Below, piece by piece: positions 25,019-34,619 of a stretch of 64,000 nt of DNA (its first letter is position 1; the number at the start of each line of letters is the position of its first letter). The DNA is taken from positions 1 to 64,000 of the forward strand of contig SUZC01000010.1 of assembly GCA_015060165.1 (NCBI GenBank), given 5' to 3'. The notes under the pieces are model-generated. The model saw only the letters and a list, made by a program, of their open reading frames with translations. It did not search any database and was not told the origin of the DNA. The stretch comes from Rikenellaceae bacterium. GTDB taxonomy: Bacteria > Bacteroidota > Bacteroidia > Bacteroidales > Rikenellaceae. The translations under genes were made by a program, and so were the position numbers.

Positions 25019-26086
25019 TTATAATCCCCAATCCGAGGGGTTTGCTTTTCCCTTGGGGGCATTCTTTACATTGGCGAAAAACTCCACTCCGCTCAGTCGC
25101 TCCAGTTCCTTGATGCTTATCAAATCTCTGCTCGATGGCTTGTAGCCTGCGGCCGAGGTGTGGGGAACTATTATGGCGGCGCATTTCAGCTCATCGGCTT
25201 TGCACTCCATTACGCTCTTGCCCGTAGAACCTCGTTTGGTGCGGAGCATAGCTTTGTAGAAAGCTGTGGGGACAGCTATCTGCTTTTTGTCGCCCTTGTT
25301 TGTGGTGTTTGAGGCTTTTACTTTGCGGCCGTCTGAGTGAGTGTAGTTGTCAAACAGGCATCCAGTTACGACGTATAGCGTGTCGTTGCATATCTGCTTG
25401 TCGACCACTCTTTCTATGTTATTCCACGCACCGCCTCGGGTGTTGAATCCGTCGCGTAGCTGAGGTGCGATGTTGGTCGAGTAGAATGTCTGCTCGTTCA
25501 TCGCGCGAGAGGCAGTCCTTTCTGCCGAACCAAGCATATGCCCTCGGGTATATTGACCGTATGAGCGTGTGAGCAACGGTTGAATATCAACTGAAATTGT
25601 GGGGTCGAAAGTATAGCTGTCGTTACGCTTTACATCGCCCTTGTAGCTACGGTGCAGTGGTGCTGCGACCCATACGGGACAATGGTATTTGCTGCTGTAG
25701 CATACCGAATAGTTGCGTCGTCCCTGCTTGTAGAAGTGGTGGGTGGTAAATAATTGCTTCTGTTTGGGAGTGGCTGGTAACTCGGCCCACCCTTTGCGGA
25801 AACTATTGTTTTTTATGTGTGGCAGCTCGGCGCTCTCGTTTTGCGACTCGATGTTTGGTGAGGACTCATTCTGCGAGGGGGTGGCGACTGCTGAAAAACC
25901 GCTGACCAAAGAGGCTTCTTGGGTCATTGCGTCGCTCAAGCCTCCACTTATCTGCTCGATAAACTCCTTGTTGGGCTCGATATATTTATTGTATATGTGT
26001 CCAGCCAACCACATAATAGCAACTACAGCAATGTAGATTACTATTCTGCCAGGTCCAACTCCCATTTTATGTGTTCTGCGTCTCAT
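25019..26086 (-). CDS. membrane-anchored DNA/RNA non-specific endonuclease (NUC1 family)
   Basis: A 355-aa protein with an N-terminal membrane helix (about 14-30), a low-complexity Ser/Asn linker (about 50-90) and a C-terminal beta-beta-alpha-metal nuclease domain. The active-site motif appears as YTRGHMLGSAER, with His as general base, followed by the metal-binding FYSTNIAPQ Asn segment and a late Glu/Arg-rich helix NNIERVV. Family members usually have DRGH; here the preceding residue is Thr. The anchor would place the nuclease outside the cytoplasm, suggesting nucleic-acid scavenging. It lies 21 nt after dtd. Confidence 0.88.
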   Translation of the reverse strand: MRRRTHKMGVGPGRIVIYIAVVAIMWLAGHIYNKYIEPNKEFIEQISGGLSDAMTQEASLVSGFSAVATPSQNESSPNIESQNESAELPHIKNNSFRKGWAELPATPKQKQLFTTHHFYKQGRRNYSVCYSSKYHCPVWVAAPLHRSYKGDVKRNDSYTFDPTISVDIQPLLTRSYGQYTRGHMLGSAERTASRAMNEQTFYSTNIAPQLRDGFNTRGGAWNNIERVVDKQICNDTLYVVTGCLFDNYTHSDGRKVKASNTTNKGDKKQIAVPTAFYKAMLRTKRGSTGKSVMECKADELKCAAIIVPHTSAAGYKPSSRDLISIKELERLSGVEFFANVKNAPKGKANPSDWGL

Positions 26087-26107
26087 TTTGCTAATGTTTC
26101 AGACTCG

Positions 26108-26560
26108 TTATTCTCTATTTTTTGAGTCTATCCAAATTGTTACGGGGCCATCGTTGATTAATTCCACCTGCATATCTGCTCCGAAACTACCTGTTGCGAC
26201 ATCCTTTCCCAGAGCCGATTTCACGCTTTCGACAAATCTTTCGTACATCGGGCGTGAGATAGCCTCGGCAGCAGCCTTGAAATAAGATGGTCGATTCCCC
26301 TTTTTTGTTGATGCGTGAAGTGTGAACTGGCTCACAACCATCACATCGCCACCGACTTGCTGAACGTCGAGATTCATCACTCCCTGCTCGTCATCAAATA
26401 TGCGCAAGCGGCACAATTTACCGGTCAACCAGTCGATATCTTCTTGTGAGTCGGCCTCCTCTATACCAACCAGCACCAACAAACCCTTACCTATCTTCGA
26501 AAACTCTTCGCCAGCGATATTCACACTTGCACACTTGACTCTCTGAATCAATAATCTCAT
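26108..26560 (-). CDS. dtd: D-aminoacyl-tRNA deacylase
   Basis: A 150-aa proofreading enzyme that hydrolyses D-aminoacyl-tRNA (and Gly-tRNA-Ala). MRLLIQRVKCASV at the start, the SQFTLHAST motif near 79-87 and the cross-subunit GPVTIWID motif near 137-144 are diagnostic. Length is standard. It sits 28 nt after rluA on the same strand. Confidence 0.96.
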   Translation of the reverse strand: MRLLIQRVKCASVNIAGEEFSKIGKGLLVLVGIEEADSQEDIDWLTGKLCRLRIFDDEQGVMNLDVQQVGGDVMVVSQFTLHASTKKGNRPSYFKAAAEAISRPMYERFVESVKSALGKDVATGSFGADMQVELINDGPVTIWIDSKNRE

Positions 26561-26588
26561 AACTCTCTATTCTAAGATTATGTGTTTG

Positions 26589-27275
26589 TTACATGCTCTC
26601 AAAAAATGCCCACAAATTATCTTTTGCCGGGGTTGGTGCTTCGATAGTAATAAGCTCTTTGCGGACGGGGTGCAGGAACTCCACTCGGCGTGAATGCAGC
26701 GAGATACCTCCATCGGGGTTCGAGCGCTTTGCCCCATATTTCAGATCACCCTTTATCGGGCAGCCAATCTTTGATAGCTGGGTGCGAATCTGGTGATGGC
26801 GACCCGTCAAGAGTTCCACCTCGACCAACGTGTAACGAGTCGAGCAACCCAGGACCTGATAATTAAGCATAGCCTTCTTGCCTTCGGCCTTCGGCTTATC
26901 GTAGGCTCGCGAACGGTTGGTGCGACCATCGCGCACGATGTAATGCGTCAGACTTCCCTGTTCAGGATTGGGGGTAGATTCCGTAATGGCCCAATATGTC
27001 TTGTGAATCTCGCCATTGCGAATCATCTCGTTCAGTCGTGTGAGGGCCTTCGAAGTTTTGGCAAATACCACCGCACCACTTACCGGGCGGTCGATGCGGT
27101 GGACAACGCCCAGAAATACATCTCCGGGTTTGTGGTCACGCACCTTAATCATTGCCTTTATATCGTTCTCCAATGCCTCTTCGCTCTCGCGGTCGGGCTG
27201 TACCAACTCGCCACAGTGTTTGTTGACAATAAGCAGATGGTTGTCCTCGTAGAGGATATCTTTGGGATTGAACAT
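26589..27275 (-). CDS. RluA-family pseudouridine synthase
   Basis: A 228-aa RNA pseudouridine synthase without an S4 domain. The catalytic HRIDRPVSGAVVFAKT motif (about 59-74) contains the active Asp, and LLTGRHHQIRTQL is the conserved nucleotide-binding strand. The substrate (23S or tRNA uridine) cannot be assigned from sequence. It lies between cdd and dtd in one operon. Confidence 0.93.
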   Translation of the reverse strand: MFNPKDILYEDNHLLIVNKHCGELVQPDRESEEALENDIKAMIKVRDHKPGDVFLGVVHRIDRPVSGAVVFAKTSKALTRLNEMIRNGEIHKTYWAITESTPNPEQGSLTHYIVRDGRTNRSRAYDKPKAEGKKAMLNYQVLGCSTRYTLVEVELLTGRHHQIRTQLSKIGCPIKGDLKYGAKRSNPDGGISLHSRRVEFLHPVRKELITIEAPTPAKDNLWAFFESM

Positions 27276-27314
27276 CTTTCGTTGTTTCTTTCTAAGTTAA
27301 TAATATCCAAGTAT

Positions 27315-27770
27315 TTATAGTTTAAATGTGAAAGGCAGTAGCAGCTCCGCCTTCTCAACTACTGTAGCCGATTCGGCACCCGCCATAATCACTCTGATTG
27401 GACTCTTTTGTCGGCTCTCAACATCGAGTAGTGTCTGGCGACAAGCTCCGCACGGATAACATTCGCGAGGTGCGGGATTGGAGGCTATAGCGATGGCCTC
27501 AATCTTATCGTTGGCGTAGTTCGATTGATGCATAAACAGCAACGCACGCTCGGCGCATAATCCCGATGGAAAGACCTCGCTTTCGCGGTTTGCCCCGACA
27601 ATTATTCGGCCACTCTCCAAACGGGCTGCTGCCCCCACCTTGAAATTTGAGAATGGGGCATAGGCCTGCTCTGTGGCGTTGCGTGCAGCCTCGATTAGCT
27701 TGCGGTCGGCATCACTCATTTGGGCTATGTCGGCATAGTGTTCGTAGGGTATGTTTATCAGCTTTTCCAC
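27315..27770 (-). CDS. cdd: cytidine deaminase
   Basis: A 151-aa zinc enzyme converting cytidine to uridine. Zinc ligands and catalytic Glu are in SGLCAERALL and YPCGACRQTLLD; the APFSNFKVGAA start of the fold is intact. An in-frame ATG at 27884 exists, but the promoter at 27797-27827 starts transcription downstream of it, so I prefer GTG 27770, which gives a family-typical length. It heads the cdd-rluA-dtd-nuclease-DUF4924 run. Confidence 0.9.
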   Translation of the reverse strand: MEKLINIPYEHYADIAQMSDADRKLIEAARNATEQAYAPFSNFKVGAAARLESGRIIVGANRESEVFPSGLCAERALLFMHQSNYANDKIEAIAIASNPAPRECYPCGACRQTLLDVESRQKSPIRVIMAGAESATVVEKAELLLPFTFKL

Positions 27771-27796
27771 ATCCAGAAATAGTGTTACTTGGTCTA

Positions 27797-27827
27797 CAAA
27801 AATACAATAATCGCAGCAAGAATCAAA
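27797..27827 (-). promoter_or_regulatory. promoter of the cdd operon
   Basis: Read leftwards: TTTG (27827-27824), 19 nt, TATTTTTG (27804-27797). The predicted start is about 20 nt before GTG 27770. Confidence 0.75.
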
Positions 27828-27948
27828 ATCTTGACCTGTGAATATGGCCCAAAGGGCCAAATAGTAGCCAAAATAATAGCACAAACCCTATTGTGGGTTA
27901 TGCCGATACTATAATTTTGTGTATCTTTGGCACATAAAAGTAGAGTAG

Positions 27949-28872
27949 ATGTATAGAGACAAGATAAAAGGATATTTTTGCGGTGCGATATCGGGAGCCT
28001 CGTATGGTTTGATCCCGCTGTTTTCGCTTCCTGTGATGCAACAAGGTGTCGATTTTGACTCTTTGCTACTATACCGTTATCTGCTTGCGGCAGCATTGTT
28101 GGCCTTCATTATGGCAGTGCGAGGCAGGTTTGCTGCATTGTCGTTGAGTCGTGATGAGGTGCCGTTTGTTTTGGTATTGGGTCTGCTGTATGCCTTTTCA
28201 TCGATTTTTATGTTTCGGGCCTTTGATTATATGGCCACAGGACTGGTCTCTACGATGTATTTCGTCTATCCTGTGTTCACGGCTATGATTATGGCTATGT
28301 TCTATGGTGAGAAGATGTCGTGGGGCAGAGTGCTATCGCTTGTGATGACCCTTTGCGGAGTCGGCTTGTTGTATGTATCCGATGGCAGCGACCGTATGAG
28401 TCTGATAGGCGTGGGCCTAACCTTCGCAACAGCCTTGTTTTATGCTGTCTATATTGTAATTACCAACCAATCGCGTATGCGAAATTCCAGCGGCTCGAAG
28501 GTGGCTTTTTGGTCACTTGTTGTGGGGAGTGCGGTCTTTTTTGCCCGTACTGGTTTTGGCGAGAATCTACAGGCAATACCCTCTTTAGAGGGGTGGTGCT
28601 TGGTGTTGCTGCTTGCATTTGTGCCTACGGTGGTATCTTGTACGTCGCTTGTGCTGTCGATTCGATATGTAGGCTCGACCATCACCTCAATCCTGGGCGC
28701 TATGGAGCCTGTTACCGCTGTATTGTGCGGAACATTTGTCTTTGGTGAGGCTATGTCGCTGAGAATCTTTTCTGGTATTATGATTATTATTGCAGCCGTT
28801 GTGGTACTGGTTACCAGTGACCAGATGGTGGCTCGCCGCCGAGCAAAATCTCGCCGAAAAGGTATCAGTTAG
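27949..28872 (+). CDS. EamA-family (DMT) transporter
   Basis: A 307-aa inner-membrane carrier with ten predicted helices in two EamA repeats (about 5-140 and 150-290). GYFCGAISGASYGLIPLF starts the first and the GALFYAVYIVITNQ segment the second; MEPVTAVLCGTFVFGE near the end is the usual EamA tail. Substrate unknown. A -7 box TATCTTTG lies at 27922-27929, divergent from cdd. Confidence 0.9.
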   Translation: MYRDKIKGYFCGAISGASYGLIPLFSLPVMQQGVDFDSLLLYRYLLAAALLAFIMAVRGRFAALSLSRDEVPFVLVLGLLYAFSSIFMFRAFDYMATGLVSTMYFVYPVFTAMIMAMFYGEKMSWGRVLSLVMTLCGVGLLYVSDGSDRMSLIGVGLTFATALFYAVYIVITNQSRMRNSSGSKVAFWSLVVGSAVFFARTGFGENLQAIPSLEGWCLVLLLAFVPTVVSCTSLVLSIRYVGSTITSILGAMEPVTAVLCGTFVFGEAMSLRIFSGIMIIIAAVVVLVTSDQMVARRRAKSRRKGIS

Positions 28873-28939
28873 TGCGGTGCAGAACCTCATAATCACAGTC
28901 GTAGATTGAATTTTATAAGAGTAGAAAATTATAAACGTT

Positions 28940-30352
28940 ATGTCAAGAAGAAAACGTCAGAACTATCCTCTTATTGAGGGTCTCGAAATCACAACCCTGG
29001 CGGCTGAAGGTAAAGCTATGGGCCGCTATAATGATCAGGTGGTTTTTGTTCCGATGACTGTCCCTGGCGATGTTGTCGATGTGCAGATTCGCAATAAGCG
29101 CCGTCGTTTTATGGAGGGAGTAGTAGTAAATTATGTCAAGCGTTCGCCACTTCGAGAGGAGCCTTTTTGTCCCCATTTTGGAGTGTGCGGAGGTTGCAAG
29201 TGGCAGAATCTGCCCTACTCAGAGCAGCTTAGATTCAAGACCGAGCAGGTGCGTGATCAGCTTACCCGTATCGGTAAAATCGAATTGCCCGAGGTGAAAG
29301 AGTGTCTTGGGTCTGCGCGTCAACAATTCTATCGCAATAAGTTGGAGTTTACATTTGCCGATAAACGTTGGCTTACCTACGAGGAGATTGCCCAAGGGGG
29401 TGATATCGAGCGTGAACCTGCACTAGGATTCCATATCCCCAACTGTTTCGACAAGGTTTTGGATATTGATAAATGTTATTTGCAGGCCGATCCGTCGAAT
29501 GATATTCGCGAAGCAACAAGGCGTTTCTGCATCGAAAATGGCTATTCGTTCCATAACTGCCGTGAGCACGCAGGTTTGATGCGCAATATCATTATCCGCA
29601 CTGCTTCTACGGGAGAGATTATGGTGATTGTAATCTTCAATGAGGCCGATATGGAGCGTATCTCTGCGTTGATGAACTATCTGCAGAGTGAATTTGAGCA
29701 GATTACATCTCTCTTTTATGTCGTAAATACCAAGTGGAACGATTCTGTGGGAGATTTGGAGCACATCTTGTGGAGCGGCAAGGACCATATCATCGAGCAG
29801 ATGGAGGGACTGCAATTCAAAGTCGGTCCCAAGTCGTTCTATCAGACCAACTCCGAGCAGGCTTACGAACTCTATAAGGTGGCTCGTGAATTTGCCGATT
29901 TGCAGGGCGATGAAGTGTTGTATGACCTCTACACAGGTACAGGTACAATTGCCAATTTCTGCGCACGTCGAGCCAAGAAGGTGGTGGGTGTGGAGTATGT
30001 ACCTGAGGCAATTGAAGATGCAAAGGTTAACTCTGCCATCAATGGAATCGACAATACTTCGTTCTATGCGGGCGATATGAAGGATGTCCTCTCAGATGAT
30101 TTTGTGGCTCGCAATGGTCATCCCGATGTTATTATTCTCGACCCTCCACGAGCGGGAGTTGATGAGCGAGTGATTGATGTTATCCTGCGTGCTGCGCCCG
30201 AGCGTATGGTCTATGTGAGCTGCAATCCGGCTACTCAGGCGCGTGATTTGGCTCTGATGGATGGAATGTATAAGGTCGAGGCGGTGCAGCCTGTCGATAT
30301 GTTCCCACATACTCATCACGTTGAGAATGTTGTGAAGCTGGTAAAACGATAG
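28940..30352 (+). CDS. rlmD: 23S rRNA (uracil-C5)-methyltransferase, RlmD type
   Basis: A 470-aa SAM-dependent rRNA m5U methyltransferase. An N-terminal TRAM domain (about 10-65) is followed by the iron-sulfur CPHFGVCGGCKW (C77, C83, C86). The methyltransferase domain carries YTGTGTIANF, ILDPPRAGVD and the catalytic Cys in MVYVSCNPATQARDL. Whether it targets U747 or U1939 cannot be told. It lies in a plus-strand run of maintenance genes. Confidence 0.93.
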   Translation: MSRRKRQNYPLIEGLEITTLAAEGKAMGRYNDQVVFVPMTVPGDVVDVQIRNKRRRFMEGVVVNYVKRSPLREEPFCPHFGVCGGCKWQNLPYSEQLRFKTEQVRDQLTRIGKIELPEVKECLGSARQQFYRNKLEFTFADKRWLTYEEIAQGGDIEREPALGFHIPNCFDKVLDIDKCYLQADPSNDIREATRRFCIENGYSFHNCREHAGLMRNIIIRTASTGEIMVIVIFNEADMERISALMNYLQSEFEQITSLFYVVNTKWNDSVGDLEHILWSGKDHIIEQMEGLQFKVGPKSFYQTNSEQAYELYKVAREFADLQGDEVLYDLYTGTGTIANFCARRAKKVVGVEYVPEAIEDAKVNSAINGIDNTSFYAGDMKDVLSDDFVARNGHPDVIILDPPRAGVDERVIDVILRAAPERMVYVSCNPATQARDLALMDGMYKVEAVQPVDMFPHTHHVENVVKLVKR

Positions 30353-30462
30353 TGCGTAGGGTTGTGACGCGATGTGAAATTTTGCAGTAATGCAAGAAAT
30401 TTGCAAGTTGAGCCGTTTTAATAGAGAGGAATAACCCTCTGAAATCTTAAAACAGAAAAATT

Positions 30463-31167
30463 ATGAAAAAGATGCTTTTCGGATTGGCAGCGGTGGCCGC
30501 GATGCTACTTTTGTCGGCAAACAATGTTCAGGCCCAGGATTTTCATCAGACCATACCAACCGTTTCGGTGAATGGCTCGGCGCAGATTAAGATTATTCCC
30601 GATGTGATATACCTCACAATCAATCTTGATGAGGGCGACACCAAAGGCAAGGATACTTTGGAGGAGCAGCGCAGAAGAATGTTCGCAGCTTTGAAGAAAT
30701 GCGGTGTAGATGCTGAAAAGCAACTCTCTGTGGTAGATATGTCGAGTTCGTTCTTCCGTAGACGTGGAGCATTGGCTGTTACGCAATATGAGTTAAAACT
30801 CTCGTCGGCCGAGCAGGTGCGCGAGGTCTTTTCGCAACTTGACCAGGCGGGTATTACCAATGTCAATGTCACTAGCACTACAAGTTCAAAGATCGATGAA
30901 TATCGCAAGGAGGCTCGCCAGCAGGCAATCCGCAATGCTCAGATGCGTGCGCGAGAGTTGGCCGAGGCAGTGGGACAGTCAATAGGTGCGTGCTACGAGA
31001 TAAATGATTACACAAACGAGGCTCGATTCGTCGGCTCGCGTGTAATGATGAAAAACACGGTAGCTATGGATATGGCTGTCGAGGAGGCCGCGGAACCCAA
31101 TATCGAATTCGAGCAGATTGTAATCAACTATAATGTTTCAGCAAAGTTTGTGCTGAACACTAAATAA
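30463..31167 (+). CDS. SIMPL-domain periplasmic protein
   Basis: A 234-aa exported protein. The signal peptide (1-24, ...NNVQAQD) precedes a SIMPL domain starting PTVSVNGSAQIKIIPDVIYLTINL. The helical middle EARQQAIRNAQMRARELAEAVGQSIGACYEI is typical, as is the terminal FEQIVINYNVSAKFVL strand. The family (E. coli YggE, mouse SIMPL) has no settled biochemical role. It precedes the MBL gene by 26 nt. Confidence 0.9.
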   Translation: MKKMLFGLAAVAAMLLLSANNVQAQDFHQTIPTVSVNGSAQIKIIPDVIYLTINLDEGDTKGKDTLEEQRRRMFAALKKCGVDAEKQLSVVDMSSSFFRRRGALAVTQYELKLSSAEQVREVFSQLDQAGITNVNVTSTTSSKIDEYRKEARQQAIRNAQMRARELAEAVGQSIGACYEINDYTNEARFVGSRVMMKNTVAMDMAVEEAAEPNIEFEQIVINYNVSAKFVLNTK

Positions 31168-31193
31168 CGAAATTTTAAAAGTTCTAGGCAGAT

Positions 31194-31865
31194 ATGAAGA
31201 TAGCAAGATTGATATTTAACCCTTTGCAGGAGAATACCTATGTAGTGTGGGACGAGTCGTTGGAGGCTGTGGTAATCGATGCCGGCAATATGTCGGAGCG
31301 AGAGAATGCTACACTCGAACAATTCCTTTCGGAGCGTGGCCTTAAACCCGTTTATGCGCTTAACACTCACGGTCATTTCGACCACTTGATGGGTGTGGAG
31401 TTTTTGCGCCAGCGTTACGGTGCTAAGTTCGCTGTATCGTCGAAGGATAAGTTTTTGGTTGAGAATGCCGCTCAGTCGGCCGAGTTGTTTGGTGTAAGAG
31501 CTGGCGATATGCCCGAAAAGATTGATGTTGATTTGGAGGGTATGCAGAGTATCTCGTTTGGTCAGAGCGAGTTGCAGATTATCTCTACTCCGGGCCATAC
31601 TCCAGGCCACGTTGCTTTTTATGAGCCCGAGGCGAAGCTCCTCTTTACGGGCGATACACTCTTCCGCGAGAGCATTGGCCGAACCGATTTGCCTGGCGGC
31701 GACTATTCGTGGATTATGAAATCTATTTTGGATAAGATTATGCCTTTGGGCGATGAGGTGAAGGTTTATCCCGGTCACGGCGAAACAACCGACATCGGCC
31801 ACGAGTCGATGTATAACCCCTTCGTTGTGGAGGTGATGAATCAAGAGGTGAATTATAGAAACTAA
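31194..31865 (+). CDS. metallo-beta-lactamase-fold hydrolase (glyoxalase II-like)
   Basis: A 223-aa cytoplasmic hydrolase. Metal ligands are in NTHGHFDHLMGV (61-72), STPGHTPGH and FTGDTLF, and VYPGHGETT, the order of glyoxalase II-type proteins. It lacks the C-terminal hydroxyacylglutathione domain, so it is a general thioester hydrolase of the YcbL kind. It lies between the SIMPL gene and the aspartic protease with 20-26 nt gaps. Confidence 0.92.
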   Translation: MKIARLIFNPLQENTYVVWDESLEAVVIDAGNMSERENATLEQFLSERGLKPVYALNTHGHFDHLMGVEFLRQRYGAKFAVSSKDKFLVENAAQSAELFGVRAGDMPEKIDVDLEGMQSISFGQSELQIISTPGHTPGHVAFYEPEAKLLFTGDTLFRESIGRTDLPGGDYSWIMKSILDKIMPLGDEVKVYPGHGETTDIGHESMYNPFVVEVMNQEVNYRN

Positions 31866-31885
31866 CAGAACCCCTATAATTAGTT

Positions 31886-33202
31886 ATGCGATATTTGCTA
31901 ACCCTGTTATTAGCATTGGCTATCACCTTTCAAGCGTATGCCCAACAGTTTGAAGGTGGCGATGCCAATGCCCGTGTTGGCGAGCTAATCAATAGTTCCA
32001 ACTATTCGACTCTTAGCAAGGAGTTGCCTGCGTTGCGCGAGAAGGTTGCCAAGCCGCTTTTGGCGTTGGCTGATGCGTTGGTAGCACACCACGACGGTCG
32101 ATTTGAGGATAGTAATCGAGCGATTGATAAAGTTAGCGAATTTGCTCCCGAGTTGGGTGGCGAGGTGATTTTCGGAATGCAGAATTTGTCGCTTGTCAAC
32201 TACCTATCCTTGGAGGATTATAAATCGGTTCTTGGTGTTGTGCAGCTGCTTCTGATGTCGATGCCTGAGGACGATTCCACTCGCGAGAATCGCCGCAACT
32301 TGGAGTCGATGTCGCGTTGGTTTACCGCCTTGTCATCAAAGCCAAGCGTTGTAGTGGAGCGTCCTAAGCAAGATGTGGTTATCCCTGTCGAGGTGAGAGA
32401 GTTGGGTAATGGAGAGCATCTTGTTGTAGATGTTAAGGTGGGCGATAAGATTGAGGATTTCATCTTTGATACGGGTTGTGGAAACTCCAACTTCATATCA
32501 ACAGCCGTCGCCGAGCGCTTGGGCGTAGAAATAGTTGCAGAAGATATTCTAATTCGAGGCGTTGGTGAGGGATATGCAAAATTGGGGTATCTGCCCGAAA
32601 TGAAGATTGGCGATGTGACAATTCGCAATGCGACTTTTTTTGTGGTTGATAAACTATTGCCAGAGCATGTCGAGGTTGAGGGTTTGTGCGAGGCCGCTTT
32701 GGGAACACACATAATCCGTAAGATGGGCGAAATCCGTTTTGAGCGTGAGCAGAGCCGTTTCGTATTGCCCGCACAAGAGAGTGCAGCACCCAAAGAGCGA
32801 AATGTCTTCTTCAATTCGCAATATTATATTTGGTGTAATGATGGAGATGAGAGGATTGAGATGCACTTCGATACGGGTAACAATAGAACTTGCCTTTCAT
32901 CGAAATATTATGAGCGTTTCAAGGAGCGAGTTGAGCAGAATGGTAGTAAAGTGGAGCGTTCTCGCAGTGGTGGTTTTGGCGGTGTTGAGTGGTGTGATGT
33001 CCGTTTTATGCCCAAAGTTGAATTTGAGGTTGGCGGTCACGCCTTGCAGCTCAAAAAGGTGTCGGTTAATATGCCAACAAAATACGAAGATGGCACACCC
33101 TACATCGAGCAGTACGACGGAGTGGTGGGTGTTGATTTCGTGACGGCGAGTGAGGTGGTCACCTTCGATTTGAAGAGAATGTTTTATAGAATTGATAAAT
33201 AA
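31886..33202 (+). CDS. exported aspartic protease with two DTG sites
   Basis: A 438-aa protein with a signal peptide (1-20) and a helical N-terminal region (30-155), then two retropepsin-like halves. The first has DFIFDTGCGNSNF (D195) followed by RLGVEI and a GVGEG flap-like segment; the second has IEMHFDTGNNRT (D329), a similar strand order and a terminal YDGVVGVDF. Two DTG sites in one chain could form the active site that dimeric retropepsins build from two subunits. Substrate unknown. FkbM starts at the next base after its stop. Confidence 0.85.
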   Translation: MRYLLTLLLALAITFQAYAQQFEGGDANARVGELINSSNYSTLSKELPALREKVAKPLLALADALVAHHDGRFEDSNRAIDKVSEFAPELGGEVIFGMQNLSLVNYLSLEDYKSVLGVVQLLLMSMPEDDSTRENRRNLESMSRWFTALSSKPSVVVERPKQDVVIPVEVRELGNGEHLVVDVKVGDKIEDFIFDTGCGNSNFISTAVAERLGVEIVAEDILIRGVGEGYAKLGYLPEMKIGDVTIRNATFFVVDKLLPEHVEVEGLCEAALGTHIIRKMGEIRFEREQSRFVLPAQESAAPKERNVFFNSQYYIWCNDGDERIEMHFDTGNNRTCLSSKYYERFKERVEQNGSKVERSRSGGFGGVEWCDVRFMPKVEFEVGGHALQLKKVSVNMPTKYEDGTPYIEQYDGVVGVDFVTASEVVTFDLKRMFYRIDK

Positions 33203-33934
33203 ATGGGAAAACTTTTACACCGCATATTGTATCGTGCGCTGCCCCTTGAATGGTATCTGCGTGTGGTTAGTCGTATGCTCTTCGTATATCGTGCGTTGGG
33301 ATTGGGTCGTCACTCTCGCGCAATGGAATACAACTACCACCTTCCTCAGCTTGTAAAGCGTGGCGATACGGTCATCGATATTGGAGCAAATTTGGGTTAT
33401 TATACTTGCCCGTTGTCGGATATAGTAGGCTCGGAGGGTAGAGTTTATGCTGTTGAGCCTGTGCCTGTTATTTTCAATGTGTTGAAGCGCAATGTGGGCG
33501 GCAGGAAGAATGTCACGCTGCTTAATTATGCTTTGGGTGAGGTGGAGCGTACGATAGAGATGGCCAACGATTCGGTTGCTGCTGGCGGATACTTTGGTAC
33601 GGGCCGTAACTTTGTGAACGACGGTGATTTGTCGGCCGAGGCGATTCGTTTCACTGCACAGATGCAGCGAGGAAGCAAACTCTTTGCCGAGATTGGAAAA
33701 ATAGACTTTATTAAGTGCGATATCGAGGGCTATGAGCGTGTGGTGATGCCTGAATTGCGTCCGCTGTTGGAGCGTGACCATCCCACAGTGCTTATTGAGA
33801 CCGATGGCAAGACCCGCCTCGCGATGGTCAGAATGTTTGCCAAGATGGGTTATCAAGCCACTATGCTTAGTGGTGGAGTTGAAGTACCACTTGATATAGA
33901 TAGCGATAAAGATATAATTTTCAGATATAGATAA
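33203..33934 (+). CDS. FkbM-family methyltransferase
   Basis: A 243-aa SAM-dependent methyltransferase. SAM-binding motif I is [18 protein letters not shown] (about 53-70), with VYAVEPVP as motif II and [10 protein letters not shown] as the catalytic-region motif characteristic of FkbM proteins. Such enzymes O-methylate sugars or polyketides; the target here is unknown. Its ATG abuts the protease stop and trmD begins one base after its own stop, so translation of the three is coupled. Confidence 0.92.
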   Translation: MGKLLHRILYRALPLEWYLRVVSRMLFVYRALGLGRHSRAMEYNYHLPQLVKRGDTVIDIGANLGYYTCPLSDIVGSEGRVYAVEPVPVIFNVLKRNVGGRKNVTLLNYALGEVERTIEMANDSVAAGGYFGTGRNFVNDGDLSAEAIRFTAQMQRGSKLFAEIGKIDFIKCDIEGYERVVMPELRPLLERDHPTVLIETDGKTRLAMVRMFAKMGYQATMLSGGVEVPLDIDSDKDIIFRYR

Positions 33935-33935
33935 T

Positions 33936-34613
33936 ATGAGAATAGATATTATAACAGTTGTCCCCGAATTGGTTACTTCGCCACTCAGCGAGTCTATCCT
34001 AAAACGTGCCCAAGAGAAGGGCCTGGTGGAGATTGTGGTGCATAACCTTCACGACTACGCCCACGATAAGCGCAAGACTACCGACGACTATCCCTTTGGC
34101 GGTGAGGCTGGTATGGTGATGAAGTGCGAGCCTGTGTTTGAACTTGTCGAGAAGTTGCAGTCGGAGCGAAACTATGATGAGATTATCTACACCTCGCCCG
34201 ATGGCATCACCTACAATCAGCACGAGGCCAACCGTCTGTCGATGTGCGAGAATATCATTATTCTCTGCGGTCACTATAAAGGTATCGACCACCGTATCCG
34301 TGAGCATCTCATCACGCGCGAGATCTCTATCGGCGACTATGTGCTGACGGGTGGAGAGTTGGCGGCTTGCGTGATTGCCGACTCGGTGGTGCGACTGATT
34401 CCGGGTGCGATTGGTGACGAGGCATCGGCTCTGACGGATTGTTTCCAAGATGATTTGTTGGCTCCACCCGTATATACCCGTCCTGCGGAGTTCCGTGGTT
34501 GGCGAGTCCCCGATGTACTTTTGTCGGGTAATTTTGCAGAGATTGAGAAATGGCAGGAGGAGCAGGCGTATGAGCGCACCAAGCAGTTACGTCCCGACCT
34601 GCTTGAATTATAA
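33936..34613 (+). CDS. trmD: tRNA (guanine(37)-N1)-methyltransferase
   Basis: A 225-aa SPOUT methyltransferase making m1G37 in t[32 protein letters not shown], the knotted SAM site [13 protein letters not shown] and [15 protein letters not shown] are all canonical. It overlaps the usual rpsP-rimM-trmD-rplS context of other phyla only in name: rplS is 22 kb away. It is followed by lpxB after 6 nt. Confidence 0.97.
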   Translation: MRIDIITVVPELVTSPLSESILKRAQEKGLVEIVVHNLHDYAHDKRKTTDDYPFGGEAGMVMKCEPVFELVEKLQSERNYDEIIYTSPDGITYNQHEANRLSMCENIIILCGHYKGIDHRIREHLITREISIGDYVLTGGELAACVIADSVVRLIPGAIGDEASALTDCFQDDLLAPPVYTRPAEFRGWRVPDVLLSGNFAEIEKWQEEQAYERTKQLRPDLLEL

Positions 34614-34619
34614 TAGAAT

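Noticed and set aside
33203..33934. FkbM gene as part of a polysaccharide or natural-product cluster
   Set aside because: Neighbours are trmD, lpxB and a protease; no glycosyltransferase or synthase cluster is present.
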